Origin: Ancistrus triradiatus
Taxonomy: Eukaryota > Chordata > Actinopteri > Siluriformes > Loricariidae
Direction: 5' to 3'
Assembly (NCBI GenBank): GCA_025084515.1
Contig: JAJAGP010001353.1
Coordinates: 124,001-188,000 of the forward strand
DNA length: 64,000 bases
In this document: positions 22,291 through 34,207 of the stretch, one piece after another
Layout of the letters: each line of letters opens with the position of its first letter
Numbering within the stretch: the first letter of the stretch is position 1
The notes under the pieces: generated by a model
What the model was told of the DNA's origin: nothing
Seen by the model: only the letters and a program-made list of their open reading frames with translations
Databases searched by the model: none
Position numbers and translations under genes: made by a program

Positions 22291-22644
22291 ACCAAACAAG
22301 TCCACCATATAAGCAGGCTATTGCAACTAATCATGTGTTAAAAACATTTATTAACCTTAGTTGCCTTCAACCTCTTCAGATTTCCCCACTGTGTAAGTTA
22401 CGTTCATAATTTCAGTCCAAAGTCTCACAGTCAACAAGAGGCATTCTAAAAGAAATTCATGATATTTGTTAGTGTTTTCCAACCTAAAGTGGTTGCACCT
22501 CTGGTAGCTTTCCTGCTTGCTGCCTTCACTGATTGAGCTCTCTTTTAATGACTTCTTTTGCAAATACAGTTCTGCATGCTCCAGACATCCAGCCATCTTC
22601 ACACTCTAGTAATAATACTGTTTAAACACCATTTGACCAATTCA
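22291..22644. other. No recognisable gene
   Basis: A short minus-strand open frame (22357-22602) shows no recognisable domain. Confidence 0.4.
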
Positions 22645-22820
22645 TTGTAATTCCATTTATTTATTTGGCCCTCTTAACACAGTCACAAAGTTGCTTTACA
22701 AAAGCCAAGAGCAGACCCCAAACTAGCAGCTAGGGGTGACAATGGCAAGGGAAAACCAAAAAAAACATTGAGGGGTAGCAGCAGATGGAGAAATCTTCCT
22801 CCTCTGGGTGACACTGGAAA
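22645..22820 (-). repeat. L2-like LINE 3' UTR fragment
   Basis: It contains AAGTTGCTTTACAAAAGCCA and GACAATGGCAAGGGAAAA, which parallel the 3' UTR of the L2 copies at 12260-12360 and 60700-60790. No tail or coding part is present. Confidence 0.55.
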
Positions 22821-23959
22821 AAAATACCGGTAAATTAATTAAAAGATTTTATGTAGAGAATGTACCTTATTTTATAACATACAATATGTAGACATGTACA
22901 GTATATGTAGGAATACAAAGTCGATGGTTTGTAGGAGTATGTACACTTACATGTATTCACTGACATTGTAAATTACAACAGTTTGGGCAGTGGTTACAAT
23001 ACTGGACTATTGGCCAAAAGTGTGTGTGACAGTGAATTTTTAAGTTGATAACTCAAAAAGGAAAATAAGATATTTGAGTACTGAAGATAAATAGGTGCAC
23101 ACTTATGGAAAAAATAAAATAGAATCAGTTGCATATGTGATTTTCCTATGTTTGATGGGTACCTCACTGTCTTTGCTATCTTTTGGGTGCCACATGGTTG
23201 TCAGATGCTATTTTGAAGTCAATCCATTGTTTCTTTTGCCTTTTTACCCCATTTTGCTACATAGGTGCTTGCTCTGGGTGTCACTGCAGCCTCTCTGTGG
23301 CACCTTGACAAACTCAATTCGTTGTCACCCCAAGGTCCTATAGGTTCAAATTTTCAACCTATTTAGAGTTCTCTCAGTGTAGTCTTCGGAAATGGCGATA
23401 GTTATGATTATTTCACAATGGACTGCAGACCAGTTTCAACCTTGACTTCCACAATCTCTTTTTTAAGTAGCTACTTGACTCACACCCTACTGTGTATTGA
23501 TCGTATAGTTCAAATATAAGGCTTTCAGCCTCTGAGCTTTCAGAAATAAGGACATTATAAGAGGAGTCCATTCACTTGATCCATGTCTCACTTGACGCTC
23601 AGGAATGAGAACCATTTTAGATTGGTTTGGCTTTCAAGTACTTTGAGATTCTAAGTAAAATATTTAGTGAGGGAAAAAAAACAAAAAACGAGCAGACGCT
23701 GAATTCACATCACACTACTTTGACTTAAAGTCTTTGTGGATGATTTATTTTATGCTAAATTCACAATTTGTAATTATTTACTATTAATTCAATCTAAGGG
23801 GATTCAACACCTTTTCAAAAGTACTATTTCGTCACTATTTCGTTAATAGCCAAGCGATTTTAATATGCAGGATTCTTGAATAGATATTGCTTTTGAAAAG
23901 GCAAAATTGTCAATCTCCATCATTATACAATTTCCAATCTTATTTTTTGTGAACTATTT
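22821..23959. other. No recognisable gene
   Basis: AT-rich. A plus open frame at 23095-23343 is hydrophobic but has no motif or splice context that I recognise. Confidence 0.4.
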
Positions 23960-24841
23960 GTTTTTATTGAAGTTTGCAAACTTTTTATGTAGTATTATTT
24001 GTAGCACATTTTTATTGTAGTATTGTTTTAATATTTCTGCATAACTACAACCTAACATTTCATCAGATTTTCACAAAATTTCACAAAAATCATAAAATTA
24101 GATGAGAAGAACCCAGTTAAACAAATGAAACAAAAATATTACGTTTCTTATTTGCTTATTTATTGAGGAAAATTATCCAATACTACATATTGGTGTTTTC
24201 ACTCAATGTTATGGCAATCAGGTGTGCACCATGTTTTAATTAAAGTACAGTACTTAAAGTATCAAAGTATTTAAAGTATCAATGTCGAATCTTCACAACA
24301 CGTTTGCTGAAGTGTATCATGGCATAGAGTTCTGAGAATTTCAGGAAAAGAGTTGTTGATGCTCATCAAGCTGAAAAAGACAGATTGTGCACAAACTGAA
24401 AAAATTCAATTGTTCCTTGTTAGAGAAAGCCACTGCTCTCCCAAAAGATTTGTCATCTGGCATGTGGGCAATCCAGAAAGCTATTAAACATGTTTTGTGG
24501 ATGGATGAGATGAAAATAGACATTTTTTAGTTTCAATTAACAGTGCTATTTCTGGAAAAAGGAAAACACTGCAATGCAGCATACAAACCTAATCCCATCT
24601 GTGAAATGTGGTGGTGGTAGTGTCATGGTTTTGGCCTGTTTTTCTGCAACTGGACTAGGACTCTCACAGATATTAGATATTAGATTGTTTTCCTCAATAA
24701 ATGAATGGCTATGAATAATATTTTGTCTCATTTGTTTAATTGGGTTCTCTTTATCTACTTTTACTTCTGATGATGTGTTAGGGCATATTTCACAGACATA
24801 TAGATCATTCTAAAGGGTTCACATACATTCAGGCACCACTG
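23960..24841 (+). mobile_element. Tc1-a copy with both ends, internally deleted
   Basis: The left repeat (about 23960-24200; CTGCATAAC, AGATTTTCAC, GAACCCAGTTAAACAAATGA) is the complement of the right repeat (about 24660-24841), which ends GGCACCACTG before TA. The transposase remnant at 24340-24660 holds RVVDAHQ-like HTH, LWMDEMK at about 24497 (first catalytic region, D kept) and a GGGSVMV-like stretch at about 24608. The rest of the gene is deleted. Confidence 0.8.
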
Positions 24842-24873
24842 TACATTTCTAATAACAGAGTTTATTTTTCAAC

Positions 24874-26324
24874 TTGAAATCCCCCTGCATGACCTCTCTG
24901 CTGAGGAAAACGATCCTCCCTACAACTTATGGATTCCAACCACTCCTTTGTGCTGCAGGTGGTGAACTTCTATGGCAAAATGACAATATTTTCCAGCACC
25001 ACTGCTGCCCAGGAAGCATCAGGGAGATGACTCATTATCCTGTTGACCCTCTCTCAGATGCTGCCAATTGTGTCTGTACAGCATCCAGTCAAGCCAGAGG
25101 CTACACAAAGAGTGTCCTTGGTCATGAGCCAGTGAATTCTGCTGTCACCCGAGTGACCATTAATAACAGAGTTAAGATAAAGTAAGTATTGTAAAATAAA
25201 TGCTACCATTGAACATTGTATGACAATAAATCTAGACAATCTGTTTAGACCAATAGTTCATCCATTGTTATGTAGTGAACAAAACTGTGTCTGTAATTGT
25301 CTACCTATAACCATATTGCAAAGTTTCATTTCAAAAATGCTGGCATACCTAGGTCCTGTTGACCATGTTCCAATCATTGATCTCCAAGCTGGTCCATCTC
25401 TGTACTCTTATCACATCAGCCATGTGAAGGCTGCAGTAACTTCATAACAACAAACTTTATGCTTGCTTGATATTGGAGAAGGGCTGGCTTCAGACCTCAT
25501 CTGTGGTAGTTATCACAAGTGATGTTATCTAATGTAAGTGTATGAGACACTGATGTGCTTCTTCTTCTTGAAAATGTACATTGTTATATACAGTGTATAT
25601 AAATCAAGTGTTACCATGTTTAATTTCTTACCTGATGTCACATTATAATGATAATTTAATATCTGTAAAGTTGATCCCACTCAATAAGATACTGCTAAGT
25701 TATTAGCCTTTGTTTAGTTTATTCATGTATTTATCTTTATTCAGTGTAGCCTGCATTTATATGAACTGTGTATCCTCTGATCACTGGAAGGTGTCTGAGT
25801 CTAGCAGCATGATACTGTAGTGAGATATTTAATTCACTATAAGATTGTTATTAGATGAATTCCACCTTAATTATGTAGTGATATAGACACACTGATAAAC
25901 ATTGCATTACTACATTTTAACTTAATTAAAGGGAAGCAGGGCTTCTCTTATAGTCTTCAAGCAGTTGCCTGTGGTGTAGTTTTTTAAAACACACATGCTC
26001 TCTGCAGGATCTTAGGATCTCACAAGACAATGACTGGCATTATTATTCTTATGGTAAGATAACAATGATACATCTTGTAAAGTTTTATTGACATGATCAC
26101 CTGCACATTATTCTCGATGGTCTATTTGCATTCCCATTCAGAAGAACTTTCACCAGTTCTTATTTAACTGATATTCCAAAATGACAAATGTTGTAAATAT
26201 TGTGTAACATTTTTATTTGAAGTACAATGAAAGCAATACAGATTCTGACACTGGATACACCGATGGCCATCCAAAAGATGACATTGTCACAACTTGCTGG
26301 ATGAAAGAGGATGGGCTTATTTAA
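24874..26324 (+). CDS. Candidate three-exon host gene remnant
   Basis: I see three segments that splice in one frame. The first is open from at least 24874 to 25181 and ends before GTAAGT, with the K codon split two bases/one base. The second is 26008-26053, after a pyrimidine-rich TGCTCTCTGCAG and before GTAAGA. The third is 26223-26324, after TTTTATTTGAAG, ending at TAA. Joined residues across exon 2 read K-ILGSHKTMTGIIILM, and exon 3 is acidic (NESNTDSDTGYTDGHPKDD) and ends CWMKEDGLI. AATAAA follows 66 bases after the stop. I do not recognise the family. The LG plus hydrophobic run weakly recalls the first membrane segment of MS4A-type proteins, but the rest does not fit. The true start of exon 1 is unknown; a Tc1-a copy ends 33 bases before 24874. 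It may be a gene relic or coincidence. Confidence 0.3.
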
Positions 26325-26389
26325 TCTTTTGCTGGTTTATGCACCCAGTTCTTTCCTATTTATTTCTTGACAATATGTGTTAATATTTT

Positions 26390-26395
26390 AATAAA
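26390..26395 (+). terminator. Polyadenylation signal AATAAA
   Basis: This canonical hexamer lies 66 bases after the candidate terminal exon at 26223-26324. In AT-rich DNA the hexamer is common by chance, so it only supports the gene call. Confidence 0.35.
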
Positions 26396-27448
26396 ATAGT
26401 GATTTAACATGTCTTAAATTCCAACAATTATTTAATTACCCACATTGCATTTACATTTTCATTTCATCCATTCTTTAATAGTACATAAAGAGTAAATAGT
26501 ACTTTTGATAAATGCATTTGTAAAGCAACATTACATGTTGAAATGCATATATATATATGTTCAAAAATACTTTTACCAACATTATTTTGTTTTGTAATGC
26601 TTTAAATATCAATAGATTCAATGCACTACCTAACTACTACAGCAAATCTGTAACAGCAGATGTCAAATACTTCAAAACTGAGTTACTATAAGAGCACAAT
26701 AGGCTATAATAATATGTTATGTTGTAGGCTAATAAAGCCATGAAGCAGTTAAATCATCCATATTTTGACAATATAATTATAGTCAATGGCATAATATCAA
26801 ACTACCAAGTATTTTTAAGCAGAGCCTGTAAAAGCCATAACATTTCTATCTCCACAGATGAAGCAAGTCCCATATTATTCTGAGCCCAGTTTGCTGCACG
26901 TCCCTTGTTGCCGTGAGCCACATATTACAATCAGCCCCAGATTACTGTGAGTCCCACAAATGAGGTCTGCAGCCCTTTATGGTTATATATAATACAGTTA
27001 ATACAGTCTTAAACATTACATAGATGCTGACAAAACTGTTGAAGTGAATCACGTAACAACAAAATACAAAGTGACCATGTATGCCATAGCACCGTAGCAC
27101 TTCCATAAACATAGTACTTCTGTCTTCTTCTGTCAGATCTAGAGCCAGACAGGTCTACAGGTCTACAGCCAGACAGCCAGACCCTACTAGCTATGGGGTA
27201 TGCTAGGTAGTTAGTTAAAATGTTAAAAATGACAAGACTTTTTTTTAAATGAATAAAATACATTTGATTAATAATTTATAATAATAGTAATAATATGTAT
27301 CTGACTTATTTTGATGGCCCAGTATATGACAGTGTTTCTACAGTATTTAATGAATGCATTCATATTTCTGTTCTCAAGTTGTGCAGGTTGAACTGCTTTA
27401 CTATTGCACTATAACAAAAGACATTCCCTTCTTAATTTGGGCTGGACT

Positions 27449-27476
<28 letters not shown>
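27449..27476. repeat. (CA)n microsatellite
   Basis: About 14 uninterrupted CA units. Confidence 0.95.
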
Positions 27477-27479
<3 letters not shown>

Positions 27480-27789
27480 GGTGTTTGGCTTTTGAATGTG
27501 TTGAATGTGTTGCAGAGTGTGTGATAATCTGCCAACAGATTGATATGTCTTGAAAGTGTAGGTGGTCCTGTGACTCACAAAATAAAAAATTCCATTTCCA
27601 GCAAAACATCAGCTCTCTCCTCCATCCTTGTTCCATTTATTTTTTTGCTTGTTTGTTTCTTGTTACTATTACTTGTAAATGTCACATAGCTTCTGTCTTT
27701 TTTCTGTTCTACACTACACTCAGCTTAGTATTACTCTCTTACTCTCATTCATTCTACTGCTATGCCAAAGGTAAACCACTGTGAACCAT

Positions 27790-27808
27790 GCACACACACA
27801 CACACCAC

Positions 27809-27846
<38 letters not shown>
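27790..27846. repeat. Interrupted (CA)n microsatellite
   Basis: CA units broken by CCACCGCGCG in the middle. Confidence 0.95.
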
Positions 27847-27850
<4 letters not shown>

Positions 27851-28616
27851 CAAGCAGATGTATAGTTAGATACACAGTCTTTGAAATACCATTCAAGATG
27901 AACATTACATACATATCATTGCAGAGTGCCAGAGTGTACATGTTGCCTAGATTACAGTATTTGAAGGTTCAAGGTTTTAAACTGATTGCAGCCCACACAT
28001 TTGTTTATATGTGAGGTTTCTGATATGAAATATCAGGCAGCCAGACTGTTTACTTACTGCATTTGCTTGTACTCTGCATATTAAAAGCAGCATGATTACC
28101 CCAGAGATCTTGCTGAAATTAATCAGTGAAGTCTTTAGTTAGAAACATGTCTCTGATCCTGTTGTCTGTCCAATTCACGTTTCTCTAATTAAGATGTTTC
28201 TTTTTGAAATCAGAAATTAGTGTAAGATTGTGAAAATAAATGCTGAGTAGATCATGCTTTCAGAAAGCTGAATGTGCTCTTCTCCATACCTCAGGAAAAA
28301 ACAAAACAAAAAAAACTTGTATTTACAGCAGCAGATGATGAAGAACTTAGTCTGAACTGACTTGTTTCTTAAGATTTTTTTATCCTAATCTGGAAAAACA
28401 TCCACATTTCTTATTGAAGTACACAACTGAATTTGAGTGAGTGCACACAGTTTGTAAAATGAAAGTTAAAATATTCAGATTTCTCGTATAATTCTAACTT
28501 CACTGGCATCATCCCAAAATACAACTTGGATGAAGGTAAAGAGTTATGAAGGCAAGATTTTAACTTGTCTTGAATTTCCACATTTTCCAAAACAAGCACT
28601 GGCCAGAGAAAGATTG

Positions 28617-28812
28617 TGGGACTGTGGTAGCTTAGTGGTTAACGTGCTGGACTCTGGAGCAGAAGGTCTAGGGTTCAAATACCACCTCTATTAAGCTGCC
28701 ACTGTTGGGTCCTTGAGCAAGTCCCTTAACCCACAATTGCTTGGATTGTAAGACTGTATCAATTGTAAGTCGCTCTGGATAAGGACGTCTGCTAAATGAC
28801 ATAAATGTAAAG
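28617..28812 (+). mobile_element. tRNA-derived SINE (type a)
   Basis: It starts GGGACTGTGGTAGCTTAGTG (A box), has AGGGTTCAAATACC (B box), a GGTCCTTGAGCAAGTCCCTT body and a GTCGCTCTGGATAAGGACGT 3' end. The same family is found at 8115-8313 (minus) and 38049-38255. Confidence 0.85.
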
Positions 28813-29494
28813 ATGTGCCATATTTGTACTGGCCATTTCAAAAGCTACATAAAGCATATTTTTGTTATTAATTCCAGTGCAAATGAAAAGGCACATCAAT
28901 GTAAGACTGTCCATGGAACACAAGCAATCAATAGCCAACAAAAGGTAAAATTAAGGTCAAAAAGACATTTTGTCTGGCCTACTGTTTTAAACTTGACAAA
29001 GGATGGTGCTAATAACACTGTGTCCATGTCACCCTGAAATTAAATCTTAAAATATAATGGACCCAATATGTTATGGTGTGCACTGAATAGTATGTCTAAT
29101 TTCAAGCTGTGTCTGTAATCAAAATATTTTACATATTTCACTTAATTAAAGGATCAAGTGTGTCAGTGCAACATTATGTTGTTCTGACACACACTCAAGA
29201 GTCAAGACACAAGACCGACAGCCAGTGCACCTGTGGGTTTCTACAGCTCAAATGTATTGATTAACTACACAGGACAAAGACAAATGCAAGGCAACCAAGG
29301 ACGAAAATAGCAATTTAAGTTAAACGGCCTGATTTGTGTTCAGAGAAAGTTTGCATAATCTTGATAGGTGTCACACACACACACAAAATCAAAACATCAG
29401 TAGTAGTGCCAGATACACTGAAATTATCTGAAAGTATATTAAATAATTAGAAACCAATTTGTAATAGATAGATGTAGTGAGCTTCACTACATAT
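28813..29494. other. No recognisable gene
   Basis: AT-rich. A plus open frame at 28813-29037 has no recognised motif. Confidence 0.4.
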
Positions 29495-30171
29495 TGTCAG
29501 GCCCCATGATCTCACCCTGGCTTCCATGCCTCTCAACCCCGCTGAGGGCAAACTAAGCCACGTGACTCTCGTGGACCACAGGTTCCGGCTTACAGATTGT
29601 CTACACCTATGGGACTCCCTTTATAAGTACGGCTTTGAGAGACATTCGGGGTGGATTATTGCCTCGGTCATGTTCGAGTGTACCGAGAGTTCCTGTTTGC
29701 AGTTACCTGCCTGTTTCGTGTTCTGTTCGCATTGGACTACCTGCATGTCTCGCTCTCTGTCCACGTTGGACTTCCTCCCTGTTTCACTTTCCATCCGCGT
29801 TGTGTTTACCTCCCTGTTTTGCTTTTCGTCCGCGTTGGACTTCCTGCCTGTTTTGGTAGCCTTCCTAGTTTCTTATGTTAGCCTCATTAGCTTCTCTTGC
29901 TTTCCGTAGCCTTCCTAGTTCCCTATGTTAAGTTCTCTGGCTTTCTGTAGCCTTCTTAGTACTCTACGCTCACTTTGTTGGCTTCTCTGGCTTCCCATAG
30001 CCTTCTAGTTTTCTATGTTAGCTTTGTTAGACTCCTGGCTTCTCATAGCCTCTTGTTCCCCATGTTAGTTTTGTTAGCTATGCATTCCCTTAGTTCTCTA
30101 TTTTCTTATATAAACTGTATTTACTTTGAACCTGCGCTCATCTCTCCCATTTCTGCCACGCCCACGTTACA
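29495..30171 (+). repeat. Solo LTR with internal minisatellites
   Basis: It starts TGTCAGGCCCC and ends CCACGTTACA, the TG...CA form of an LTR. The flanks CATAT (29490-29494) and CATCT (30172-30176) match at four of five bases, fitting a 5-bp target duplication. No internal retroelement genes adjoin it. Inside are about four units of about 48 bases with GTTGGACTTCCTGCCTG (29720-29855) and about five units of about 47 bases beginning TAGCCTTCTTAGT (29856-30095). Orientation is assumed from a TATAAACTG-like site near the end and is uncertain. Confidence 0.65.
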
Positions 30172-30479
30172 CATCTATCTGCCTATGAAACATATAAAAG
30201 AGAGGTCTGAGATAATTGATTTAGAATAGTAATTGGATATAGAACACAAGGTATTGGGTTTTTTTGTGGCTGCATGATGAACTATAGTGTAAAAATCCCC
30301 TATTGTAAAAGCACATATTTAATTTGTGAAGATGATGATGATGATTATTATTTCTGCAAAGATGCCTTATATTGTTTCATGGAAGCAACCTGATCCATGC
30401 TAGTTCTAAGACTTAGGATGCATGTTTCTCAGCATGTCTGATAGCTTGGACAAAGGCAAAGCCCATATTCCTATATGAC
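30172..30479. other. No recognisable gene
   Basis: AT-rich, with a short GATGATGATGATGAT-like run near 30330. Confidence 0.4.
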
Positions 30480-31090
30480 AGATGGAAGAGTGAAGCAATA
30501 CATCAAATCTTAGGCAAATGTTTTATATGCCATATATTCTAACACAGAAAGTACAGAAACCAAATTCAGCATAACACCTACAATGCACCTTACTTACTTT
30601 GATGCATGGTCGAGATGGCATTATGTTGTGGGGTGTTTTTATTCAGCAGCGACTCTGCAGTTGGTCAGGAATGAAGGGAAAACAGATGCTGCCAAGCACA
30701 TCCAAATCCTTAGGGAAACACTGCATCCCTCTGCTAGAAAGCTGAAGATAGGTAGGAGGTTTCACGTTCCAACACAACAACAATCCTAAACATACTGCCC
30801 AAAAAATAAAACAACTCAGTGGCATCAAGTCTGTGATTACATTTGAAGAAAGCCATACATTGTCACTCACCACATAATTTGTCCAAACTTCAATAATTCT
30901 GCAATGAAGAACAAGCAGATATTCCCCAATCAAGGTGTGCAAGACTGATAGAGACATATAAAAACAGACTGATGACTAATAAAAGCAAAAGGTGGTTCTA
31001 CAAAGTATTACATCCGAATGCTGATCACTTTAGTTTATCATTTTTCTCTCATTACTTAAATGTAGTGAGGCAAAGTGTGTAAATAAAGCT
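30480..31090 (+). mobile_element. Tc1-like transposase relic (Tc1-f)
   Basis: The plus strand contains a GGGTGTTTTTATTCAGCAGC stretch (the GGxMxWG-type block) at about 30630. Then comes CAACACAACAACAATCCTAA at about 30770, reading QHNNNPKHTAQ, a damaged form of the second catalytic block Q-D-N-x-P-K-H in which the acid is lost. A decayed C-terminal region follows. No terminal repeats were found. Confidence 0.6.
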
Positions 31091-31289
31091 TGAAAACGAT
31101 AATTTAAAGGGTTTTGATTTCAGGGCAAAGTCCCAAAGAGAAAGGATCTTCCCCTGTTTTATTGTTATGACCTGTGCTTGGGTCTTTCAAATTATTGTAT
31201 TTTTTTCTCTTTCTGTGTGTGGGAAGGTCACATGAGCCTGAGTATGTCAGAGGACACTGACGTAAATACAGATAGCGTTCATAAAACTG

Positions 31290-32600
31290 AAACTGAAACT
31301 AGGATTACTTAACATTAGATCACTTACCACAAAAACAATTATTATAAATGAAATGATTACTGAAAATTGTTTATATGCACTGTGTCATGAAACCTTGAGT
31401 AGATCAGATGAGGATTTAGCTTTAAATGAATTATTTTCTAAAATAATTCTAGAAATCATGGGTTTCATTTAGAATGAGATGGGACCGACCCACCACTGTA
31501 ATCAAACTTAGATCTAATATTAGCATTTTGGTATCAGTATAAGTAACCTTGTTATTTTCCCTCAAATGATTAAGCCTCTGATCACTACCTCTTAGTTTAT
31601 GAGCTACCTGTAACTGATAATATCTGCATACTGCCTTGTTATCACACCAAGTGCACTACTACATCTGCTACTTCAGTTGCATTTATTAACCTACCAGACT
31701 AAAACACCTACAGAGCCCGAATAGCTCAAACATGTAGCCCACCAATTAGAATGTTTTCGCTCAACTTCAGATTAAACACCGTAAGACTTAAGGAACTGAC
31801 AACTTCTTTGTTTAGATCCTACCTGACCAACCATTACCAGTTTGTTTAGACAAATTGTTTAGGTAAATAATCTATGCCCCAAGCTGACAATAGTGAAGTA
31901 CAGTGTCCCACAGGGGTCTGTGTTGGGCCTGCTATTATTGTTACTGTACAGCCACTAGGCTCAATTATTTGAAAACATGATATTATTTTCAACTGCTATG
32001 CAGATGATACATAGTTGTATATAACAGCTAAACCAAATGACATCCATACAATAAGTAAAATTGAGGATTACATAAAGGAAATAAAATATTGATTGTAATT
32101 ACATTTTATTTTACTAAACTCAGACAAAACTTAGGTATTATTAGTTAGACCCAAAGCTACGAGAGATTTGTCTACATCAGTGATACACCTTGATGGCTGT
32201 TCCATAACGTGCAGTCAGTCAGTCTTAGTCTGCAAACTTGGGTGTCATTGTTAAGAGGGAGAGCGAACGGAGGTGGAAAAGTGGAGGCGACCCAGAGCGA
32301 ACCCTAACAGTCCTGTCAGACCTGTCCTTTGATGCACACATTAGAAAAATTACAATAATTGCCTTCTTTCAACTATGAAATATTGCTAACAAAATATACT
32401 GTTCTATATATGCTGAGAAACTGGTTCATAACCTCACAGTTGGATTATTGTAATGGCATTCTCATATATGCCCCCTTCCCCATCTATAGACTCTGCGTTT
32501 AAAACAGCACTACCTACATATTTCTGCTTTCTCTCTGAAATGTTCTTTCAGTACCAGTTCCAGTCTTCACACTAAAATGTTATTCTTTTACCAGTTCTGG
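31290..32600 (+). mobile_element. Old L2 LINE relic
   Basis: 31300-31450 matches the L2 endonuclease start (TTACTTAACATTAGATCACT; compare LLNIRSL at copy 2). 31890-32460 matches RT: a VPQGSVLG-type stretch at about 31900, then TGCTATGCAGATGATACA at about 31997 (CYADDT), and GTTGGATTATTGTAATGGC at about 32440 (LDYCNG). Many stops and deletions are present. About 60 foreign bases interrupt it at about 32258-32320. Confidence 0.75.
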
Positions 32601-32727
32601 CTTCACTCTGTTCTATCATCATCAGATCCAATAATTATACTGTTAAACTCAGACTACATCAGAGGGCAATAACTACATCAGAGGCCTCTCCTCCAGTGGA
32701 CAGAGCAGAGGTCATGGGATCGGTGAA

Positions 32728-32907
32728 GGAGCAGGAGCAGTGGGAGTGGCATCGGATGGAGCAGGGGCTGTGGGAGTGGTCGAGAGTGGAGCAGGAGTAG
32801 CAAGAATGGTATCGGACAATGCCGTGGTGGTGTCTGAGGTGTCAGGGAGCGCTGTGGCAACATCAGATGAGTCTGGAGCCACTGGTATGGTGTCAGGAGT
32901 GTCGAGG
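32728..32907. repeat. 30-bp coding-like tandem repeat
   Basis: Six successive 30-base units start at 32728 (GGAGCAGGAGCAGTGGGAGT and variants). On plus they read decapeptides such as GAGAVGVASD, GAGAVGVVES and GAGVARMVSD. The minus strand is also open over the same span. It is GC-rich within AT-rich surroundings. No promoter or gene context is seen. It could be a remnant of a retroelement gag-like region, but that is a guess. Confidence 0.6.
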
Positions 32908-34207
32908 CCCACCAGGCCAGGATCAGCGGTGTTTGGGGTCACCGGATAGTGTCAGGAGTGTCGGGGCCATTGGGACGGCGTCAGAAAAGTCGGGGGCCAC
33001 CTGGGCTGCATTAGGAGAGACAGGGAAACCACAGGATCCAGGACTGTAGTCAAGACAGGAGACCAAACTATATTCATTAAACAATGACACATTTTACTTC
33101 TCAATTCCACAAATCTTACTTAGTACAATACCACAAGTTTATTCTCAGTTTGCCTCCATGCTGTCAAACCCCAAGAGGGTTCATTTGTGTATACTTTGTG
33201 TATTGCTTGTGGTAGGTTTTGCAGAGTCCAGAAGACTAAATTCAGCATATTGAGTAGATCTTCTCACTGGTTCTTATTCATTAACAGTGCCTATGCATAT
33301 ACCTGTGCTTACAGTAGATATTAAATCATTTACCATGCAAATTCAGTCATAGGTACACAAGAGTCATGGCAAACATGAATCATTAGCAATTTATGTGTCC
33401 AAGGCTGCTGGGTTTAAGTTGTGAGTGTGCATAAAGGGTCACACTTATTTTGAACTCATATCTTTTAACTGATAACAGCACTATTGATGTTATCAGCGCA
33501 ATGAGTGTAGAATATATATTTGTTTATTTAGTATGTACAAGCATTTCCACATATCTGGCTGAAGGCAGTGGACTGATTAACATGTGTCCAACACCTTAGG
33601 CTTATTTACGGCTGTTCATTAGGCATGTCATAACAATTAGCTTAATTAGATTATAAAAAAGATGTCTCAGACTTATCAAGCAGCATGCATTTGGTATGCA
33701 TTGCTTTGCTGTAGAATGTTTTTCTGCTCTCAGTTTTCCAAGTTTTCACAAACCATTGCAGTTTACTGTACCCATTCTCCCTATAATTTTTGATAAATAC
33801 ATTACTATAAAATATTGTTTTAGTTAACTTTCACCTAATATATTGTATATTTTTGTTTGTATTAACACAATTGAACAAATACTTTGCCAAAGTAGTATAG
33901 AATTGCACTTGCTATACACCTTAACTCCCATGTATTGTTTGTAAAAAAAAAGTGAATACTATTATTGTTGAAAATATATTTTGAAAATATTTCTAAAACA
34001 CCAACTGTCTCTACATTTTACTGTGGATTTTAAGCATCATAATGATGAGTGTGCCTTAAGTGTGCCTTCATACAGAACATTCTAATCTACTTCTAACTAC
34101 AGAATAAAAGTACTATACCAAGTATAAAAAAATAAAATAAAAAATAAAACGTTTCAAAAATTCATTATTATATTCTATAATAATGTAATAATTATAATTA
34201 GTATTAT
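32908..34207. other. No recognisable gene
   Basis: 32908-33060 continues the GC-rich repeat-like sequence with TGTCAGGAGTGTCG motifs. The remainder is AT-rich without recognised features. Confidence 0.45.

Larger units (their letters stand above)
26396..28616. other. No recognisable gene; two CA microsatellites
   Basis: AT-rich sequence with (CA)n at 27449-27476 and an interrupted (CA)n with CG steps at 27790-27846. A small direct repeat (GGTCTACA, CAGACAGCCAGA) occurs at about 27150-27182. Open frames across the CA tracts are repeat artefacts. Confidence 0.6.

Noticed and set aside
23095..23343. Hydrophobic plus frame of 82 codons
   Set aside because: No family motif, no splice context, AT-rich chance frame is likely.
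25220..25447. Possible extra exon between the first two candidate exons
   Set aside because: It has no good splice acceptor/donor pair in a matching phase.
25480..25545. Exon-like segment after GGCTTCAG and before GTAAGTG, reading TSSVVVITSDVI
   Set aside because: It contains an in-frame stop just before the donor in that frame, and the other frames also have stops.
27448..28014. Open frames with runs of HTHTHT or CVCVCV
   Set aside because: Direct translations of the (CA)n tracts.
29526..30229. Overlapping plus frames resembling hydrophobic membrane proteins
   Set aside because: They are produced by the T/C-rich minisatellite units of the solo LTR; three frames are open at once.
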